In this document: positions 1 through 12,203 of the stretch, in pieces | Numbering within the stretch: the stretch's first letter is position 1 | Layout of the letters: each line of letters begins with the position of its first letter | NCBI GenBank assembly: GCA_003049465.1 | Contig: PYSS01000038.1 | Location: 186,001 to 250,000, forward strand | DNA length: 64,000 nucleotides | DNA from: Magnaporthiopsis rhizophila | Taxonomy: Eukaryota; Ascomycota; Sordariomycetes; Magnaporthales; Magnaporthaceae | Direction: 5' to 3' | Program-made: the position numbers and the translations under genes | The notes under the pieces: model-generated | Databases searched by the model: none | Told to the model about the DNA's origin: nothing | Seen by the model: only the letters and a program-made list of their open reading frames with translations

Positions 1-3000
1 TTCTCAGAGGGGACGGGACGTCGGGCCTGTCCCGGTGGCAATGTCAGGCACGGTCTGCGAAGGCCTTGTGAGGGGAGGTAGGATGTTGGGCACGCGGTCG
101 GGCACACACGGGGTGACGACCGCGGATGGTTCTGAGGAGAAAGTCGCTGCGTGCGGAGGGTGGGATCTTCGGAAGCTCTTACTCTTGCGTTCGGTGTTCT
201 GCGCACCCAGCAGCGGGTGAGCTATTTCTGGCAGAGCCGGAACGCTCGCTCGTCCTGTTCGTCGGTCGGCCAGGACGAGAGGGGAGCGCAGTGGCGAGCG
301 GGAGTCTGGAGGGAATGGGTTCTTCGGGCGCGGGTGCTGACTCGAATTGCGCAAGGATGCCGTGATCGTGAGGAGGCGGGCAGGGTAGCGGAGGAGAGAG
401 GGCTGGTAACTGGTAACTAGTAGGTGGTAGGTAGGTCGGGGGAAAAGGCAGGTCGGGTGGTGATCGCAAGAGAAGCGTGCTGGAGAGGGAGGCGACAGGT
501 TGATATCTGGCTCGGCGGATCAAGTTCTGGTCATGGACGCTGAACAGCACACTTCCCAAAAAAGAGGCAGGCGCGTCCGAGGGGTCGGCCGTGTTCAAAA
601 GGATGCTGCGTTGCGTCAGACCTCGATAGTATGGGTCTGGTGGGGCTCAGAGCGGGCCCCGGACTGCCACTTTTGGCCTAGCTGGGCTCTGGAGCCAGCG
701 TTGGGAATTGGGAGCTGCGAGACTCCGACCTGTTTTCCATGTCACAGGGCAGGCTTTCTATTCGCGGTACAGGGCCGGACAGGAAGGTCCGGGTTTGGTG
801 GGAGCTTGGGGTTTGGGGTTGGTCTGTTGGACACGATGACGGCTACAATTTTGGTTTTCTTTTATTTTTTTCACAGGTTTTATCCTCTGGTGAATTTTCT
901 GTCTCTGTCGTTCTTCCCTTTCCTGTGCGGGGCCTTGGGGCCTTCCCTTCCCAAGTCCTGGCCGCCCCTTCCGTGTCAAAATTTGACCGACTGCTCCTCC
1001 CTTGACAAACCAAGCTCCACTGCAAAAACTAGCACAGGCGAATCATTGACCGGGGCAGGCGCTGGAGGCGGCACTGCCTCATTTCTCCTGACCTTTGTCC
1101 TAGGTACGTCGCTTCCCACCAGGGCGAGCCCGACGTGCAATTGAAGGTGCAATTATGATGGAGTTGCGTTGCCGGGCACATATGGTCACCGCCAGATGCA
1201 GCAGGGCTGCAGGAGGTGTCGTGGTTGCGGCGGGAAGGGCAGCAGCAGCAGACGCAGGCACTTCGCCTTGTTCGAAATAGCATCATCCAGTGCCGGCAAT
1301 ACCCTCATGCTGCCGCACTGCTGGTGTTCGGCTCTGGCGGCGGCGGCGGCCGATGACGTTGTTGGTGGCATTTGTGGCTTAAGGTCGATGGGGCCTGAGG
1401 GGTGGTAGCATCCAATAAGCCCGATTGAGGAGGGCCGTCGCTGACGTTGCAGTCGACAGGGGTCATGGCCTGGCGTGGTGGTCTTGCTCGATATTGTTTA
1501 GCTGCAATACATGGCCAAAACGCCCAGTCGAGCTGTCAGAGCCTGCAGGTCTCTCGGTTCTTCGTGCCAAGGTGTCAGACTCTCTGGGCCCTGGGTTTCT
1601 CGCCTCTCCAGAGACATGAATCTTCGCACCACGTAAGAATCTCCCGGATCGGACCCCTCTCCACATTCTTGGCTTGGCCCATGGCGGGATGCGGCTAGGG
1701 ATAACATCAAATCAGGATCCCAACGATCGTCGCCCACATGAAACATGGGAAGCAGACGAGAGACGGGTGTCAATCAAATGTCTCGATCGCCTGTCGTGCC
1801 TGTCCACCTGTCTAAAAACGAGGCAATCGTTGAACTCCATTGCAGGCCCGCCGCCAACTCCACCTCAAAAAGCAGGCGCGCCATATAATACAATCGGCGG
1901 CAGCGTGAGGCCTCGACTTTGCCCGTCCTGGTCACCGACGATGGGCGGAGCAACCCACCGCCCCCCAACTCGGACTTTGCAGCCGGCAGCAGCAGCAGCA
2001 AGCGCAACCCACGACGCTGGCAACGTGCTGCTCGATGCAGGTCCGGCCAACATCCATCCTGTTCTCGGGCGAGCCACACCTCGTGTTCGAGCCTCTGGCC
2101 CCGTTGGATGCAACGCTTGTAACCGATAGGGGATCTGTGTACAGTAGGCAGCTGGGGTTGACATGCGGCTAGGTACAGGGTCGACAAGGCCAGATCCGGA
2201 TGGCTGCGTTTGCCCAGCCAAGTTTTTGTCTCCCGCCGCCGATTCTCCAGCTTCCAAATTTAAAACAGCTGGCTCGATATTGGACCCCACCCACGCCGAT
2301 GCGGCGGCACCTCCTGCAAGTCTAGCCGTCTTATGGCTGTGCTTCCCTGCGCCGTATCTTACTGTACGATAACTCCCGGCATCCAGCCCAGCCTCGCTTG
2401 ATTCAGCTTCGGGGGCGATTTCGACAAAAAGCAAGAAAAAAAAAGGGGTCTTGTTTATCTATATTTTGCCACCGTTGCGCAAGCCTCAGCGAACGCCTTG
2501 CGCCGATTGGTAGGGCATGTGTTGCTGCAACGTCGAGAATCGACGCATCACCACTCTAGGTTTTTGAATTACTGGCTAGGAAAGTCATGGTCAATAGGGC
2601 GGTTGGGATGCAACGCATTCGTGCCTTGTTTGAGGTCGAGCCAGGAGAGAAAAAAAAAAAAAAATGGAGGGTCTATGACGTCACGCTGGACCCTTACTGC
2701 AGCAGAAACAGCCGACGGTTCTTTTTGGTCTAGACTCTCACGACTATGACGGACACCATTTCAACCATCTCGCTTGCCATTATCACGTGCTATTACGCTT
2801 GGGTTCGAAACCCCGGCTCAACAACCCCAACCCTGATCCGCACCCAGAACGCCCAGACCCCTTTCCAGGGCTGTGTGCTCTCCCTCAACATCCCCACATT
2901 CGATTCCGGCCCGGAGAGCCGTTAAGCCACACACGAACACACAACCGCCGCCGCGGCTGCTGCTGCGGACTGACGGCGGGCCTCCGGGCTGGCCGACAGC

Positions 3001-4014
3001 GGCTAAAACCCACCTGGCTGAGTCATGGCCATGCTGCTGCTGCTGCTGCTGCTGCTGCCGCCCGCGAGAAGAACCGAGAGACGAGAGGATAAGACTGGCT
3101 CTTGGCCACGGGACAGCTCTCGAGGCAGAGCTGGGGCGTCTTGGCTGCCTCTGGTTCGGACGGACAGCTTCGTTGACGCGTTCTTGGCTGCCTCTGCGCA
3201 AGCTTCACCGACGGCCAAGCATGCCGCTTGTGAAGCTCCTCGCCAGCTTTCGCTCTTCATACTCTCGAACCGTGTCGGGCCGGTGCATGCTGACAGGCTT
3301 GGACAAGTCTTGATCCGGGCTTTTTCTTGAGTGTACAATGCCAAATGCGTACGCGCTGTGTGGTCTTCGGGAGGCGTGGTGTTGTCGCTTTGTCCGTATG
3401 TACAACAACAGAGGCTCCTGTCTCCTTCGGGCGTCCAGGTTTTCTCCCCTACGAGGCCTTCGTCCCAACTCGATATGGCACGTGAGTACACCTTAGCACA
3501 GACGCGGCCTTGCTCAACCCGCCTAAGCAATTCTGACACTGGACGATACGGCCTGGCAGAAAAGCTTCTCTTTGCAAGCGCCTCGAGCCAGACAGGAACG
3601 CTTGCTTCTCTGGCAAGCACCTGCAGCCAAGTCAAAAACATGTCCGTCCGCCCTGCCGCAAAAGCTTAACCCCATCGGCCACGTTACAAACTCTGCATCT
3701 GCTTCCTGTAGTCGTCGGCTGCTGCGCGCTGGGGCCGGCATGATAAAACGTGGCCAATGCCCAATGTGCATACCGCGTACCTACGGTCGTCGCTCTAGGC
3801 CTGAGCGAACCGGAGAAGGCAGTCAGACGCGAGGGGGTAGGATGTATTTGTAGTCCATCGTTGCCGGGTTTCGGGGACGAATAAACGGACAGACAAAACA
3901 AGACTAGACATTTGGTTTTTCAGGATCAACAGCCAGAGACCTAGCTCTTGTCCCTTCTCGCTTCGTATCTATTCCAGAACAGTCATCCCGGAAAGGCCAT
4001 CGCCGACCCTCACC
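1..4014. other. Long spacer without a convincing gene
   Basis: I see no open frame here with a recognisable domain or convincing codon use; frames up to about 210 codons are low-complexity. The stretch holds simple repeats, including nine TGC units at 3032-3058 and an A-run near 2650. The last 100 bases (from about 3915) are pyrimidine-rich and probably include the 5' leader of the next gene. Confidence 0.5.
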
Positions 4015-4991
4015 ATGGGGCTCTACGACACGCCGCCGCCGCACGTGCCGCAATGGCTCCCGCTGGCCTCGACGGGCGTGCTGGTGATCGGCATGGTGTG
4101 CTGGTACACGGCGTACGCCATGATCACGCTCAAGGCCATCAAGGACAAGAGTTACGGCATGCCCATGATGGCCACCATCGGCAACTGGTCCTGGGAGCTG
4201 CTGTACTCGTTCTGCGTGGCCGAGCACCCGTTCGAGATGGTCGGGCTCGGGCTCTGGTTCTTCCTGGACGTCGGCATGGTCTGGACCACCGTCATGTACG
4301 CGCACAACGACTGGAAGCTCTCGAGCCCCTGGGTCGGCCGCAACATGGGCAAGATCTTTTTGGTGCTCATGCCGTTTGCGCTCTGGGGCAACTACACCTT
4401 TTCGTCCTGGTGGCTGTCGGAGCCCGGGGCTGGGTTCGGCGACAAGACGGGCAAGTGGTTCCGGGGCCGCGAGGGCTACGACACGCTCGAGCTTGGCATC
4501 TGGAGCGCCTTGGTCCCGCAGTGTTGGATTAGCGCCGGCAGCCTGGCCATGTTGCTCTCGCGCCAGCACAGCGGCGGCACTAGCTTTACGATTTGGTAAG
4601 CCGTCATTTCCCTAGCCTGCCTGCCTGCCTGCCTGCCTGCCCGACTAACTGACTTTCCCCTACCTGCAGGTTCCTCAGGGCGCTCGGCTCGGCGGCCGGC
4701 ATGTTCGGGTTCGAGGCGCTGCTGTGGTGGTACTGGCCGGAGCAGCACGGCTTCTTCACCAACCACTTCCACCTGTTCCTGTCCAGCATCTACCTGGGCT
4801 CCGACCTCATCTACCCGTTCGTGCTGTACCGGGTCATGCAGACCGAGGTGATCCTGCCCGACGGCAGACACATCAGCGCCGAGCACCATCGCATCGAGCA
4901 GGCGCTGGCCATGGCGGCGACGGCGGGGGCGGGGCAGGTCAAGGGCGGCGCGCCGGCCATGGGCTTTGTTGTGGATAGGAAGGGCCAGTGA
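4015..4991 (+). CDS. PaxB/Pyr4-like integral membrane terpene cyclase family protein
   Basis: Two exons, 4015-4595 and 4670-4991, give a 300-residue protein. The 74-bp intron (GTAAG donor, CTGCAG acceptor) splits the codon for Trp194 and is largely a CCTG tandem repeat. The protein is almost wholly hydrophobic, with about seven membrane segments. It shows the family hallmarks: an acidic residue in the NWSWELLYSF stretch (Glu61) and another in YLGSDLIYP (Asp239), matching the two acids known to be needed for cyclisation in Pyr4-type enzymes. Known members cyclise epoxidised prenylated aromatics in the ER membrane. The protein is longer than the roughly 240-residue characterised cyclases because of a C-terminal tail of about 50 residues. 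No prenyltransferase, epoxidase or synthase lies nearby, so it may be a housekeeping paralogue of unknown substrate. The ATG is the first in frame and has a good context (cctcaccATGGGG). Confidence 0.85.
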
Positions 4992-6508
4992 GAGGGGAAG
5001 AAGGGGAAGAGCTAGCTGAGCTGTGGTGAGACACGTGGGCGGGATGTCGTCACTGCGCTGCGGGATATGACGTTTCTAATGCAAAATGTCGTGTCCTGGT
5101 TGGCCGGAGGAGCCACAGGCATAAAGGTTGGTGGGAAGCGGGCTGGAAAGAAAGGTGTCGGATAATTACGCGAGAATTCGAAAGATGGTGCCAGACATAA
5201 TTGTAATGCATTTGTTCTTATTCGGGAAAAGCTGTACTTTTAATTAAGTTTCGTTTTTTTTTTTTTTTTTTTTTTTACCTGCCGTCGCTCAGTGCAGACA
5301 GACAGAGATGTATCTCTGCTCTTGCCCGATGCCAAGTCGGTGCGGAAGATGCCCGGTTTGGGAAGAAATGATCCGGCCAATCATGGCGCAGCAGCGCAAG
5401 CTCGGACGTACACCACAATGACCTCACCACTCTGCAAAGCTTGGTGGCATTGGCTGGCTTGGTTCATTGCCAAGGGCGTTGGCACCCTCGTTCGCGTTGC
5501 TCCGCACAACCCCCTCTGCCCATTTAGTGGACGCGGCGCCAAAAGTCTATAATGCCGCAGAGTTACAGGGTATGTGGAGCCGTGTCGGTGATGCGAGATA
5601 AAGTCGGCTGGTTTCGGGTGTGCTCAGACGCGATCCTGATACAAATGGAACACGGGCTGCTTGTTAAGAATTGCTGGCTGCTGGCTGCTGGTTGAAATGG
5701 ATGCATTTGTTGACCATGACCAAGAATTCGGGCCCGGCTGAGGGAATTGCTGAGGACAATCAGAGAAAAAAAAGGCACTGCCACTAAAATTCAGGCACCA
5801 TGGCGTTTTAGCCTTCTCCATTATCGAATGGCAAGCCTCCGTTTGGCCCCGTGGTGTGGTTGGAGTGGGGCGCGCCTGCCGGCCAGCCCATGGAGCGGCC
5901 TCGCCTTATCGCAGGGGCAAGCTGGCGGCCTGTGAACGCGGCACGGCAAAACCTGCAGCGAGCTGGCGCCGTGCGTCGCCGTCTTCAGTCAGACTCGCCC
6001 AGGTGGCCTTTGTCCTCCCCTTTTTGCTCGCCATCCACTGCGGCGCCTTCATCTCCTCACCAGAATCGACATTTTTTTTTTTTTTTTCTTCTTTCGCGAG
6101 ACCCGCACTTGTTTCGTCTTGGCAGCACGAGGCCTCTGTACCGTGGTTGTAAACCGTAAACGCTTCTGGCTTGTTCTTTGCCCTTCTCGCGTCGACCTTC
6201 CTGCGACCGTCCCCGTCCATCGACAACGCCCCGTCAACCCGCCAGATCCGATAAAGATGCCCTGCCATCAGTGCGCCTAACGCCTGCCTGCTTGGCCAGA
6301 CTACCACCTGACTCTGACATCCCGATCGAGCACGGGGGCTCCCTTTTAAATCGCTGTCTTGCTTCGCGCCACCAACGTCTCGTGCCAGAAATCTTGGGAC
6401 GCCAACCCGACCGACCCTCTTTTCCTCTTTCCCACCATCTCCAAAAAGGGCCACGGTGCCTTTTCTCATTCCTTGCTGCTTGCATCCGACCACCACGTCC
6501 CGCCGCAC
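4992..6508. other. Intergenic spacer
   Basis: No supported gene. It holds the 3' region of the cyclase gene, a 22-T run near 5255-5276 and, towards 6508, a pyrimidine-rich leader for the transporter gene. Confidence 0.5.
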
Positions 6509-8405
6509 ATGGCATCGTATTTCTCGTCCCCGGCGTCGTTCCGGGCGAACAACATGGAAGAGCTGGCGCCCCAGCTGATGGCTCAGTCGCCATTCAACAT
6601 CTTCAAGAAGAAGCCGGTGCACGATGCGCACCCAGACCTCCCCCATCTGGCCCTGCTGGTGTTTAGCGCCGTCATGGAGGTTGTCTGCGTCAGCCTGCCG
6701 GGCTACATCATCGCCCGCCTCGGCCACTTCGACGCCGACAAGCAAAAATTCCTCGCCAACCTCAACGTTATGCTCTTCACGCCCTGTCTGATCTTCACTA
6801 AGCTGGCCTCGCAGCTTAATGCCGACAAGCTCTCGGAGCTTGCCATCATCCCCGTCATTTTCGTCATCCAGACCTTCGTGTCCTACCTCATCTCGGTCGC
6901 CGTGACAAGGTGCTTCGGTTTCGGCAAGCGCGCCTCCAACTTTGTGACGGCCATGGGAGTACGTCACCGGGACACATCAGCGCCCTCTCTCCGTGTCCCC
7001 GTACGACTTGTACGAAACATGCTGACGGATTCTGTGCTTCCTCCAGGTCTTTGGCAATTCGAATTCGCTCCCCATCTCGCTCGTCATCTCGCTCTCGCAA
7101 ACCATCAAGGGTCTCCACTGGGATAGGATTAAGGGAGATAACGACGATGAGGTAGCGGCGCGTGGAATCCTGTATCTGCTCGTCTTCCAGCAGCTGGGCC
7201 AGATGGTTCGCTGGAGCTGGGGTTACCACGTCCTCCTCGCGCCCAAGGACAAGTATGAAGAGTACAACGACGAGCAGATCGAGGAGGGCCGACAGCGCGA
7301 CGCCAACGGCCACGGTGAGACGCGGGCCCTCCTTGCCGACAGCATCGAGGGTGTCGATCCGCGCGGCTTCGACTCGGATGACTACGACGACGAAGGAACC
7401 GCGCGCTCCGACTCGGAGGGCTACGAGCCCGCCGGCCGTACACCTGTCGCCACCGGCAACCATTCGCGTGCATCGCCTGCCGACTCCGAAGATGAGGGCG
7501 AGGACTCCGGCCTGGAGAACGGAAACGGCGGCCGCCCGTCCAACGGAGTCAAGTCTCGCAAGCACTCGCGTTACTCCAAACCGGCGAACCCTGCAGGTCT
7601 CGCACCGCCACTGCAGCAGCACTACGACAGGCTCCCGGACGTCGGCGAGCACATACTGTCGTTCCCGCGCATCCGTAACAGCGATGAGCCGGAGCCGCCG
7701 AGCGGTGTCAAGGGCATGCGGGAGCGGGTGGGTCAGCTCAAGCAACGCACCCAGGACGCGGCCTCGAGCTTCGCACGCCGCCAGTTCGTGCGCCTCCCGG
7801 TGCCCGTGCAGCGGGGCTGCTTCATGATCTCACGGGCTGCCCGCAAGGTGTATGGGTTTCTGTGGGAGTTCATGAACCCACCGCTGTGGGCGATGCTGAT
7901 GGCCATTGTAGTGGCGTCGGTGCCTGACCTGCAGCGCCTCTTCTTCCAGGAGGGATCCTTCATCCGCAACAGCGTGACGAGCGCCGTGTCGTCGAGCGCC
8001 GGCGTGGCTGTACCTCTGATCCTGGTTGTGCTCGGCGCCAATCTGGCCCGCAACACGCAGAACCACGACGTGGTGGACCCGGAGGAGAAGGCTATCGGGA
8101 CGCGGCTGCTGGTGGCGTCACTGGTGTGCCGCATGCTGCTGCCAACGCTGGTCATGGCGCCCATCCTGGCCTTCTTTGCCAAATACGTGCCCATCAGCAT
8201 CCTCGACGACCCCATCTTTGTCATTGTGTGCTTCCTGCTGACGGGGGCCCCGTCGGCGCTGCAGCTGGCGCAGATCTGCCAGATCAACAACGTGTTTGAG
8301 GGCGTCATGGGCAAAATCTTGTTCCAGAGCTACGTCATCTGGATCCTACCCAGCACTCTGGTGCTCGTCATGGCCGCGCTCGAGGTTGTTGAGTGGGCCA
8401 GGTGA
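6509..8405 (+). CDS. Auxin efflux carrier (AEC/PIN-like) family membrane transporter
   Basis: Exons 6509-6958 and 7047-8405 give 602 residues. The 88-bp intron (GTACGT..CTCCAG) is in phase 0. The protein has an N-terminal bundle of about four or five membrane helices (residues 50-205) and a long hydrophilic, acidic Ser/Asp/Glu-rich loop (about 215-420). A C-terminal bundle then runs to the end. This is the usual layout of fungal AEC proteins. The family motif FGNSNSLP falls at residues 152-159, exactly at the second exon start. Fungal members sit in ER or other internal membranes and their substrates are mostly unknown, so no cargo is claimed. Start choice: the ATG at 6509 is favoured; an in-frame ATG at 6554 and one upstream at 6359 are alternatives. 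Confidence 0.9.
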
Positions 8406-9166
8406 GATGAGGGCTCGTCAGCGGCGACCTGTGTACTCTGACTTCTTTCTTTTGTTAACACGAATATCATTCTTTTCCTGGTCTCTGCCTTTTATGGTTT
8501 CTATTAGGAGCGAACAACATTGTTTTGTATTCAACTTATCTATCCATAGCCTGCGTTTTTTTGCGGTGGTGGAGACGAGGTTGTTGTCTGTGCATGGGCA
8601 GGGTCTTATGGGCAGATCAAGAATGGGAAGCCCTGGCCCAGGCCTGGAGTCTGAACGTTGGTCTTCATCTTATTTTTCTTGGGGTTTGTCAGCCCAATCC
8701 CATCGTTTTCTGACAGGGACAAACAGGTCGGCTCGGTTTGGGACGAGAATTGGGCATCGCACAGGTTGTGTTTGTTTTGGCCTCGCGGTCGATATCGGGC
8801 GGTGTAGGTCAGGCGGAGGAGTTAAAAATAAAAAAAGGGCCACCCCCAAGAAAGTGTGTATGAGGAACAGACAGCGGAATATATAAGGCTGCACTAGCAA
8901 ATTGCCCGTCAGCCGCTCGGCCCGCAGATGGGACCCCGTGATGCTCGGCGCCTCCATGTAGGCGACCGGCACCATGCTCGTTTGGGCATCCCCTGCACAC
9001 GATGCCCTTCTTTGGTAAAAACATATGTGGCAAGTTTAGGTAGGTAGAGAGACACACACACAAAGAGGTTTCAGACGGCTCGAGGTGAGATCTGATGGCC
9101 GATGCGATCTGGGCCACAGATGGCAAGACATTGGTAGACGCCACCGAGACAGGCGTTGCTCGTGTG
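8406..9166. other. Intergenic spacer
   Basis: 3' region of the AEC transporter gene; no gene or RNA that I can support. Confidence 0.45.
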
Positions 9167-9171
9167 ACAGG

Positions 9172-9397
9172 CACCCCACCCACAAAATCGTCGAGACGCT
9201 TAACAGCACGCCTCCCTTTGAAAGTGCACAACCTAGTGATTTTCGATCAACCGTTAACCCCACGCAAAATAACATATTTTATACAAAAAAGGAACATTTT
9301 TAGAAATTCCGATTGCAGGTTTCCTATTTGCTTTTTCTTCTTTTTTTCTTCCTTGAAGCGAACAGTCAAGTGTCTCAACGATTTTGTGGGCGGGGTG
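9172..9397. mobile_element. MITE-like element, 226 bp, with terminal inverted repeats
   Basis: The ends are inverted repeats of about 35 bp starting CACCCC(A/G)CCCACAAAATCGT. They pair with five mismatches, four of them transitions. The element is flanked on both sides by the direct repeat ACAGG (9167-9171 and 9398-9402), a 5-bp target duplication. It has no coding capacity and an AT-rich centre. It lies between two genes, downstream of both the AEC transporter and the convergent dioxygenase gene. The superfamily cannot be assigned from the ends alone. Confidence 0.75.
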
Positions 9398-9547
9398 ACA
9401 GGCCACTGTGAACCCACGAGACTGGTGGCACTCTCATCCTCGTCCACGTCGCGGGGTTGCTGTGGGCCACTCCATCATGGAAAAGCATGTCGGGCAGAGT
9501 ACGAAAGGCCGGCTTGTATTGAAAGAAAGCGTGCTCTACAGAATAAC

Positions 9548-10843
9548 CTATTCGGCATCCAGCGGACACCGCGGAGGGTTGTTATCAACCTGGATCCCGC
9601 CTCGCTTCTTCTCGCCGCTGTCCGGGAACGGCAAAACCCAACCTCCCTCGCTCTCGGGCGTCGCCAGCCACAGTCGCAAGAGGTGGCGTCTCGGGGCCGG
9701 AGGAGGGTAGTCTGTCGTAAAAAGAGCATGTCAGGTTCATTGCCTAGGTGCCTGAAGATACGCAGGAAAGCAAAACTCACCCTTGTATGCAGTCCTGGCG
9801 TGGAGGATGTGCGCATTGCTCAAGAACTGTATATCCCCCACGTCGAGCACCATATGCAGCGCCAGGCGCTGACACGTCTCCTCGAGGATCTCAATGGCGC
9901 GCTGCTGCTCGTCGCTCAGCGGCGGCACCAGCCCCTGGTCGGAGAACCTGGCCAGGCTGCGGACGTAGTACGGGTCGAACTTGCAAAACACGCGTCGCTG
10001 CTTCCCAGACGACGGCTCCATGTAAAAAAAAGGCTGGCGCGTCCACCCCTCCTGCCCCTCGCTCACCTCGCCCTTGCGGTCGAAATACCACACGGGGCGC
10101 GTCAGCAGCTCGGCCACGTCGGCGTGGTTGCGCTGCAGGTCGTTCCAGACGGCGTGCGCCGAGACCAGGTCGCTCTCGCCGCCCTCGGCGGCGCGGTGCA
10201 CGCACAGCAGCCCCACGAGGTCGGCATCGTCGACGTGGAAGAACTGGCGCGCAGACGTGCGGTAGATGCGCACGCGGTGCGTCTGCGTCGCGTCGTCGCC
10301 GACGTCCTTGACGTGGCCCAGCACGTGGCCTCGCCCGTTCTGCGACACGGGGTAGCCCAGGTGCGCGCCCAGCCCCATGTAGGCGACGGCCGTCTTGTGC
10401 GCGCCCCAGGCGGCGGCGGCCACGGGGAAGCCGCGCAGGAGGACGAAGCCCTTGCCGTCCAGCAGGTCGGGCCGCACGGTCGTCGCGAGGACGGCGCCCA
10501 GGCTGCCGGGCAGCGCGAAGTTGAGCTTGCTGATGCCCGTCAGCTCGGTGCCGCTGGCCATGAAGGCGTCGGCTGCGGCGCCCAGCTCGCTGATTTCGGA
10601 GCTGGTGAGGTGGTGCGTCCAGGAGCCTGGATCGGACTCGAACTGCTCCTTGTGCCAGACCGTGGGGCCGGTGATCTCCTTGGGGAAGTTGGCGTACGGC
10701 TCGAGGAGACTGTAGATGGGGTTGTGCTGGCCCGAGGTGCGGATGCCGTCGGGGAATATGGAGCGGTCGGCTTCGTCGTTTCGGGCGGCTTTGGTTGTCG
10801 CCGTGGCCGACGAGGGCTCTGGGACGAGGATTCCAGGAGCCAT
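9548..10843 (-). CDS. TauD/TfdA-type Fe(II)/2-oxoglutarate dioxygenase
   Basis: On the minus strand, exon 1 is 10843-9781 and exon 2 is 9711-9548. The 69-bp intron (GTGAGT..GACAG) is in phase 1, and the spliced product is 408 residues. It has the iron-binding facial triad of the family: His203 and Asp205 in FFHVDDAD and a distal His348 in ILHARTAY. After splicing, the arginine-rich PRRHLLRLW segment that contacts 2-oxoglutarate follows in exon 2. Without the intron the frame would end soon after HARTAYK and lose this arginine, which supports the splice call. Family members hydroxylate sulfonates such as taurine, or other small acids; the substrate here is not known. The start was put at the Met of MAPGILVP (10843); an in-frame Met 40 codons upstream is less likely. 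Confidence 0.88.
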
Positions 10844-11291
10844 TTTTCTTTGCCGTTGGGAAACGTGGTTATTGTGCTGGGACTCGCTCTCCTGGCTTAG
10901 GCTGGTGAGGTCAACGGTAAATATGCAGGCAAGTCCAGTCAGAGCACCGCTCTGCGACGCCACACCGAGGTCGCATCTTGCAAACAGCCGGCATTCCTTG
11001 TCTGGCCAAGAGTGTGTCTAAGAAATCAGCAAGGAGTCAATCGTGGAAGCTGATTGCGTGATTGCTTTTAAGCGATTGCGCGAGAGCCCGAGGCAGGGGA
11101 GGGGCTGCACTAATAGAGACGTCATGAGCCGATACCGGGAAGATACAATGACCTATTTGTTACGTTTGTTTTATCTAATTGTCCATGCGGCGGCTATCTC
11201 GCATTCGATTTGTATGTAGTTAAGTATCAAGACACATACAATGCCGCCGTTTCCTTGATCTTAACCACCCATGTCCTGCTCCCTCCTTGGC
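10844..11291. other. Spacer between two minus-strand genes
   Basis: Contains the upstream region of the dioxygenase gene and the 3' flank of the DUF1275 gene. No further gene is seen. Confidence 0.45.
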
Positions 11292-12168
11292 CTACTCCTC
11301 AGAACCCGGCTCGGTGGGCCAAATAAACCAGGTTACGACGATGAACGTCTTGAGCACGGCGGCCGTCCACAGGGCACCGGCAATGCCCAGGCTGCTGTGG
11401 GCCATGAGCCCGCCGCAAAAGGCGCCAAACAGCAGCAGCAGCGGCGCGGCGGCGCGGCGGTTGCGCTCGGCGTTGCGCAGGCCGAACAGGGCCGGGTCGC
11501 TGAAGAGGTCGCAGTAGATGGACGTCAGCACCACCGACGTCAGGGCGTTGTACTTGAGCGCGCGGCTGGTCACGGCCTGGCCGCACGACTGGAAGGCGAT
11601 CAGGGCGATGGGCACCAGCACGTTCCACGTGACGTCGGTGGCCCCCGCGGCCGGGCCAAAGGTCAGGATCACGGCGGCGGCGGTGCACAGCGCGGCCTGG
11701 ACGGCGAACGAGCCCACCAGCACCCAGCGCTTCTTGGGGCCGAAGGCGCGGTGGAAGCGGCTGAAGAAGAAGGAGCCGATGCAGAAGAAGCCGAGCGACG
11801 TGAGCGACTTGATCCAGCGCGTCGACTCGGACGGGGCGGCCAGCCCGAGGCCGATGTAGACGGTGTTGCCTGGAAGTGTGTTAGTTGGTCCTCGGGAGAG
11901 AAAAGAAAGGCATAGACCACGCACCCGTCTGCATCGACACAAAGGACCCCCAGATGGAGATGGACGAGCTGTCCAGCAGCCCGGTGATGATGTAGCAGAA
12001 CAGCAGCACCAGGTCGGCCCAGTCGCGCTGGACGTCTGCAGTCAGCTTCTGTCGGGCTGTCTTCTTGCCATTGCCGTTGCGCAGCAGAGACTGCTCCTCA
12101 TCGCCGCCGAACGAGCCGGGCAACCTGGCCCCAGAGGTGGTGGTGCCATAACCCGTTGATGAGCTCAT
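11292..12168 (-). CDS. DUF1275 (YoaK-like) multi-pass membrane protein
   Basis: Minus-strand exons 12168-11925 and 11869-11292 encode 273 residues. The 55-bp intron (GTGCGT donor, CTAAC branch, CCAG acceptor) interrupts the Gly codon of the family signature SMQTGNTVYIG. A hydrophilic N-terminus of about 45 residues precedes roughly six hydrophobic segments, including CYIITGLLDSSSI. DUF1275 proteins are widespread small membrane proteins with no established transport substrate, so none is proposed. The upstream region is shared, divergently, with the oxalate decarboxylase gene about 1 kb away. Confidence 0.88.
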
Positions 12169-12188
12169 GGCTGTGCTGGGATTTTATC

Positions 12189-12203
12189 TTATACGTCGTA
12201 TAA
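12189..12203. promoter_or_regulatory. 15-bp dyad TTATACGTCGTATAA before the DUF1275 start
   Basis: A palindrome of two 7-bp arms around one central base ends about 20 bp upstream of the DUF1275 start codon. It could be a protein-binding site or an RNA hairpin in the leader. No family of sites is recognised. Confidence 0.3.

Noticed and set aside
1865..2434. A 189-codon minus-strand frame
   Set aside because: Low-complexity Ala/Gly/Ser composition, no recognisable motif and no supporting gene structure.
9095..10900. A 601-codon plus-strand open frame
   Set aside because: It is the antisense of the TauD-type dioxygenase gene and also crosses the MITE-like element; the product is low-complexity and Arg/Ala-rich without a domain.
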